Below are positions 14,199 through 16,082 of a DNA stretch of 16,082 nt, piece by piece. The DNA is from JAKFXL01 sp947085765 (GTDB taxonomy: Bacteria > Pseudomonadota > Gammaproteobacteria > Tenderiales > Tenderiaceae), in the NCBI GenBank assembly GCA_947085765.1, contig CAMTXZ010000269.1:1-16082 (forward strand), in the 5' to 3' direction. The first letter of the stretch is position 1. The number at the start of each line of letters is the position of its first letter. A program made the translations under genes and the position numbers. The notes beneath the pieces are model-generated. The model had not been told where the DNA came from, searched no databases, and was given only the letters and a program-made list of their open reading frames with translations.

Positions 14199-15379
14199 CC
14201 AACCCACCAAACCACGTGCCCTGGCGTTTATACGTGTCCCTGTCCCTGTCCCTGTCCCTGACCCTGATAAAACCGGCATTCGCCGACGACTGGACCGACA
14301 AGCTCCGCTGGGAATCCACTGATGGTGCTTCATCGCTTAGGATCGGCGGACGGATACATGGGGATTTCGCCTCCATCAGAGCCGATGATACTGATGCGGA
14401 AGGAGAGCTGGAAGAGTGGCGCAGGGCTCGTTTAAGTCTCTCGGCAAAGTTAATGCAGGATTGGCGAATGCGCTACGAATTTGATTTCGCTTCCAACCCG
14501 GACGCACAAATCAAAGACGCCTGGATCGGCTACTACGGCTTTGACGACAGCAAAATACGTGTCGGTAATTTACAAGCACCGATCAGTCTTGAAGGGCTAA
14601 CCAGTTCCAATGCCACCACTTTCATGGAGCGAGCCCTGCCGAGCGCCCTGGTACCCAGCTATCGGTTAGGCCTGTTGGTCAATACCTGGGGAGACGACTG
14701 GAGCCTGGCGGGTAGTGTCTTTGAGGGACCCATCCGCGGTCGCGAAGAAAAGCTCGACGAAGGCTGGGCCACCGCCGGTCGTGCGGTCTACTCCCCTCGC
14801 ACGAGTCGAAAACATCAGCTGCATGCAGCAGTTTCCACTGAATATAGGGTGCCGAAGGGCGACAAGCGGATCAGTTTCAGCTCTCGCCCCGAGATCAACC
14901 TGAGTGATCGCCGCATGGTCTCCACTGGCACCCTGAGCCAAGTTGACTACACCCTTACCTACGGCATCGAGCTGGCGGGAATCTGGGGCCCCTGGTCCCT
15001 GCAGGGTGAATATATCCGCACTAATGTCGAACGTAGCGAGCGGGAGGATGCCCTCTTTGACGGCTGGTACCTACAAGGCTCTTGGTTCATTACGGGTGGC
15101 CAGCGCGACTATGATGACAAGGACGGCGCCTTCGATCGAGTAAAACCAAAGGGCAGCCTCGGCGCCTGGGAGTTTGCCGCACGCTACAGCGAATTGGTGC
15201 TAGAAAATGGCTCCATCACCGGTGGCGAGGAGCGAAACTGGACCCTTGGTATAAACTGGTATCTCGACCAATACACTCGCATTATGTTCAATTTGATCCA
15301 AGCAAAAGCGAACCCAAATCGCGGTGGTGACACAGAAAAGATGGAGGCCTTGCAAGCCCGCTTCCAGTTTGCTTTTTAA
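14195..15379 (+). CDS. OprP-like outer-membrane porin (Porin_O_P type)
   Basis: 394 residues with a signal peptide (hydrophobic SLSLSLSLTLI, likely cut after AFA at residue 30) and a mature part of repeated amphipathic beta strands. Diagnostic stretches are 'LRIGGRIHGDFASI', 'EEWRRARLSLSAKLMQDWRMRYEFDFA', 'IKDAWIGYYGF' with 'IRVGNLQAPISLEGLTSSN' and 'FMERALPSALVPSYRLGL', all common to phosphate/polyphosphate-selective porins OprP/OprO. The C-terminus ends in aromatic Phe (LQARFQFAF), as outer-membrane barrels do. The start overlaps the hydrolase stop (ATGA). Ion selectivity cannot be read from the sequence. The signal-peptide core is encoded by a GTCCCT tandem repeat, described separately. 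Its place in a unit with an inner-membrane exporter and a secreted enzyme suggests it passes the substrate or product across the outer membrane. Confidence 0.88.
   Translation: MTNPPNHVPWRLYVSLSLSLSLTLIKPAFADDWTDKLRWESTDGASSLRIGGRIHGDFASIRADDTDAEGELEEWRRARLSLSAKLMQDWRMRYEFDFASNPDAQIKDAWIGYYGFDDSKIRVGNLQAPISLEGLTSSNATTFMERALPSALVPSYRLGLLVNTWGDDWSLAGSVFEGPIRGREEKLDEGWATAGRAVYSPRTSRKHQLHAAVSTEYRVPKGDKRISFSSRPEINLSDRRMVSTGTLSQVDYTLTYGIELAGIWGPWSLQGEYIRTNVERSEREDALFDGWYLQGSWFITGGQRDYDDKDGAFDRVKPKGSLGAWEFAARYSELVLENGSITGGEERNWTLGINWYLDQYTRIMFNLIQAKANPNRGGDTEKMEALQARFQFAF
14236..14265 (+). repeat. GTCCCT tandem repeat inside the porin signal peptide
   Basis: Four perfect copies of the hexamer GTCCCT (14236-14259) are followed by one degenerate copy (GACCCT, 14260-14265). 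The repeat lies in frame and encodes the alternating Ser-Leu core of the signal peptide. Because the unit is six bases, copy changes would add or remove Ser-Leu pairs without shifting the frame. Confidence 0.9.
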
Positions 15380-15474
15380 GTTCTGTAAACAGCAATTAGG
15401 GGAATAATATGGCGTTAAACGGCTTGAACATTGTAACACTATGAATGAGGCATATTAAGATGAAAAACTTGTAA
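15380..15474 (+). other. Short region after the porin gene with a possible truncated next gene
   Basis: No terminator is visible after the porin stop. A ribosome-site-like AGGGGA (15398-15403) stands correctly before an ATG at 15409, which opens only 11 codons (MALNGLNIVTL, stop 15442-15444). This could be the first codons of a further operon gene cut off when the IS66-type sequence arrived, or a chance match. Confidence 0.3.
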
Positions 15475-15722
15475 CTATTCAGCACACTCAACCATAAACT
15501 CAGGCAACTCGCCCGCAAACAGCAACTTCAACGCTACGCTCGGATTCATACCATTTTTGCGGCAGGTCAAAAGATAACTGCGAATCCGGCAAAAGATCAA
15601 TAGGCCCCTTCCATCGAACGAAAGCATCCCGATATTTTCTGCTGGACCTTAGTCATGCGAATATCGTTTTCACCCAGGTTGTTGGTAAAAGGAACATCCT
15701 TGGATTCCAATATTAAGATACT
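15475..15722 (-). pseudogene. IS66-type transposase, decayed C-terminal end
   Basis: The minus strand encodes ILESKDVPFTNNLGENDIRMTKVQQKISGCFRSMEGA, the conserved C-terminal block (FTNN-E-D-RM-KVQQKISG-FRS) of one branch of IS66-type transposases. The frame is then lost near 15594-15604: a TGA appears and a 2-base shift is needed. In the new frame it goes on as IFCRIRSYLLTCRKNGMNPSVALKLLFAGELPEF, which is the expected end, up to TAG at 15475-15477. Upstream of about 15722 the match fades. No terminal repeats are seen. It belongs to a different IS66 branch from the fragment at 4275-5020 and is non-functional. Confidence 0.8.
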
Positions 15723-15985
15723 GCCCTGGCCGTGAGTAGGAATAAACTTCCCGTTTTTGAACTGGCCTGAGATTCGGCTGTTGTTTGAATTAATCTGCTC
15801 CAGCAGCCCTCTGGTAGGTGGGAGAAGGTTGGCATTAAAACTGAGGCACCCATCAAAACTGCAGATGCCACAGTGACTATTCTTGTGCGTGTACCCACAT
15901 TTTCTTTAGCGTATGATGCGCGAATTCGAGTCGGGAGTCGCGGTATGTCTGGGCAAGTATTAATCAATCCAAGGAATGTCTATCT
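15723..15985. other. Region upstream of rhlE; no gene recognised
   Basis: This contains open frames on the minus strand without known homology or a convincing start. TATGAT at 15912-15917 is a plausible -10 element for the helicase gene, giving a leader of about 65 bases, but no good -35 stands at normal distance. AAGGAA at 15971-15976 is the ribosome site. Confidence 0.35.
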
Positions 15986-16082
15986 ATGTCATTTGCCTCA
16001 TTAGGCTTGTGTGATGAGCTGTTGAAAGCCGTTGCAGAACAAGGTTATACAACGCCATCACCGATTCAACTTGAAGCGATTC
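15986..16082 (+). CDS. rhlE: DEAD-box RNA helicase RhlE, N-terminus (cut by window edge)
   Basis: The first 32 codons read MSFASLGLCDELLKAVAEQGYTTPSPIQLEAI. The F-x(n)-G-LCDELLKAVAEQGY-TPSPIQ arrangement is the Q motif that opens DEAD-box helicases, and the short N-terminus starting MSF-LGL fits the RhlE subgroup, which acts on RNA folding in ribosome assembly and RNA decay. The start is fixed by an AAGGAA ribosome site 10 bases upstream. Walker motifs lie outside the window. It is a common chromosomal gene, so it may mark the return to core DNA or simply the next gene beyond the IS66 relic. Confidence 0.85.
   Translation, partial: MSFASLGLCDELLKAVAEQGYTTPSPIQLEAI

Noticed and set aside
14236..14265. 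CRISPR-like array
   Set aside because: The units are six bases long, have no spacers and lie within a coding sequence; it is a simple tandem repeat. No CRISPR array was seen anywhere in the window.
15713..15967. Minus-strand open frame of 84 codons upstream of rhlE
   Set aside because: It partly overlaps the transposase remnant in another frame, has no family pattern I recognise, and would cover the rhlE promoter region.

Overview
The window reads as accessory chromosomal DNA from a gammaproteobacterium. Signs of this are an RhlE-type DEAD-box helicase start at the right edge, a tRNA-Arg(ACG) fragment that follows the gamma-proteobacterial sequence, an NtrC/sigma-54 control circuit, an OprP-like porin and proteobacterial IS3 and IS66 elements. 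I cannot name the species. The left and middle (1-6600) are mobile or decaying DNA, and 6866-15379 is a compact, intact, co-oriented gene block.

Layout. The C-terminal end of an EamA/DMT membrane transporter (2-244) is followed by about 650 bp without an intact gene. Then comes the 3' half of a tRNA-Arg(ACG) on the minus strand with its own terminator (901-1009). The tRNA similarity stops inside the anticodon stem, which is the usual mark left when a tyrosine recombinase inserts an element into a tRNA gene. An island therefore probably begins just right of 1009, but no integrase and no rebuilt tRNA lie in the window. Next are a secreted RHS/YD-repeat protein that stops before the usual RHS core end (1264-3522, minus), a ParE-type toxin-antitoxin pair (3751-4238), an IS66 end fragment (4275-5020), an IS3-family element with a nonsense mutation in orfA (5021-6264) and the 3' end of a TetR-type regulator gene (6265-6576).

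The block at 6866-15379 is the most interesting part. A membrane sensor kinase overlaps an NtrC-type sigma-54 activator by ATGA. After a 250-bp intergenic region with G/C palindromes and a very good -24/-12 promoter (9838-9852) comes a four-gene, tightly spaced, apparently co-transcribed unit: a receiver domain fused to a large P-loop NTPase of the DUF1611-like type, an ABC exporter (TMD-NBD) with an atypical Q-loop and signature, a secreted alpha/beta hydrolase, and an OprP-like outer-membrane porin. My inference is that the kinase/activator pair turns on an envelope system that moves or processes an unknown compound. The receiver on the NTPase offers a second, post-translational control point. 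I know of no described system with this make-up, but I could not search for it.

Right of the block are a possible truncated start of a further operon gene (15409-15444), a decayed IS66-type transposase C-terminus (15475-15722, minus), and the start of rhlE (15986 onward).
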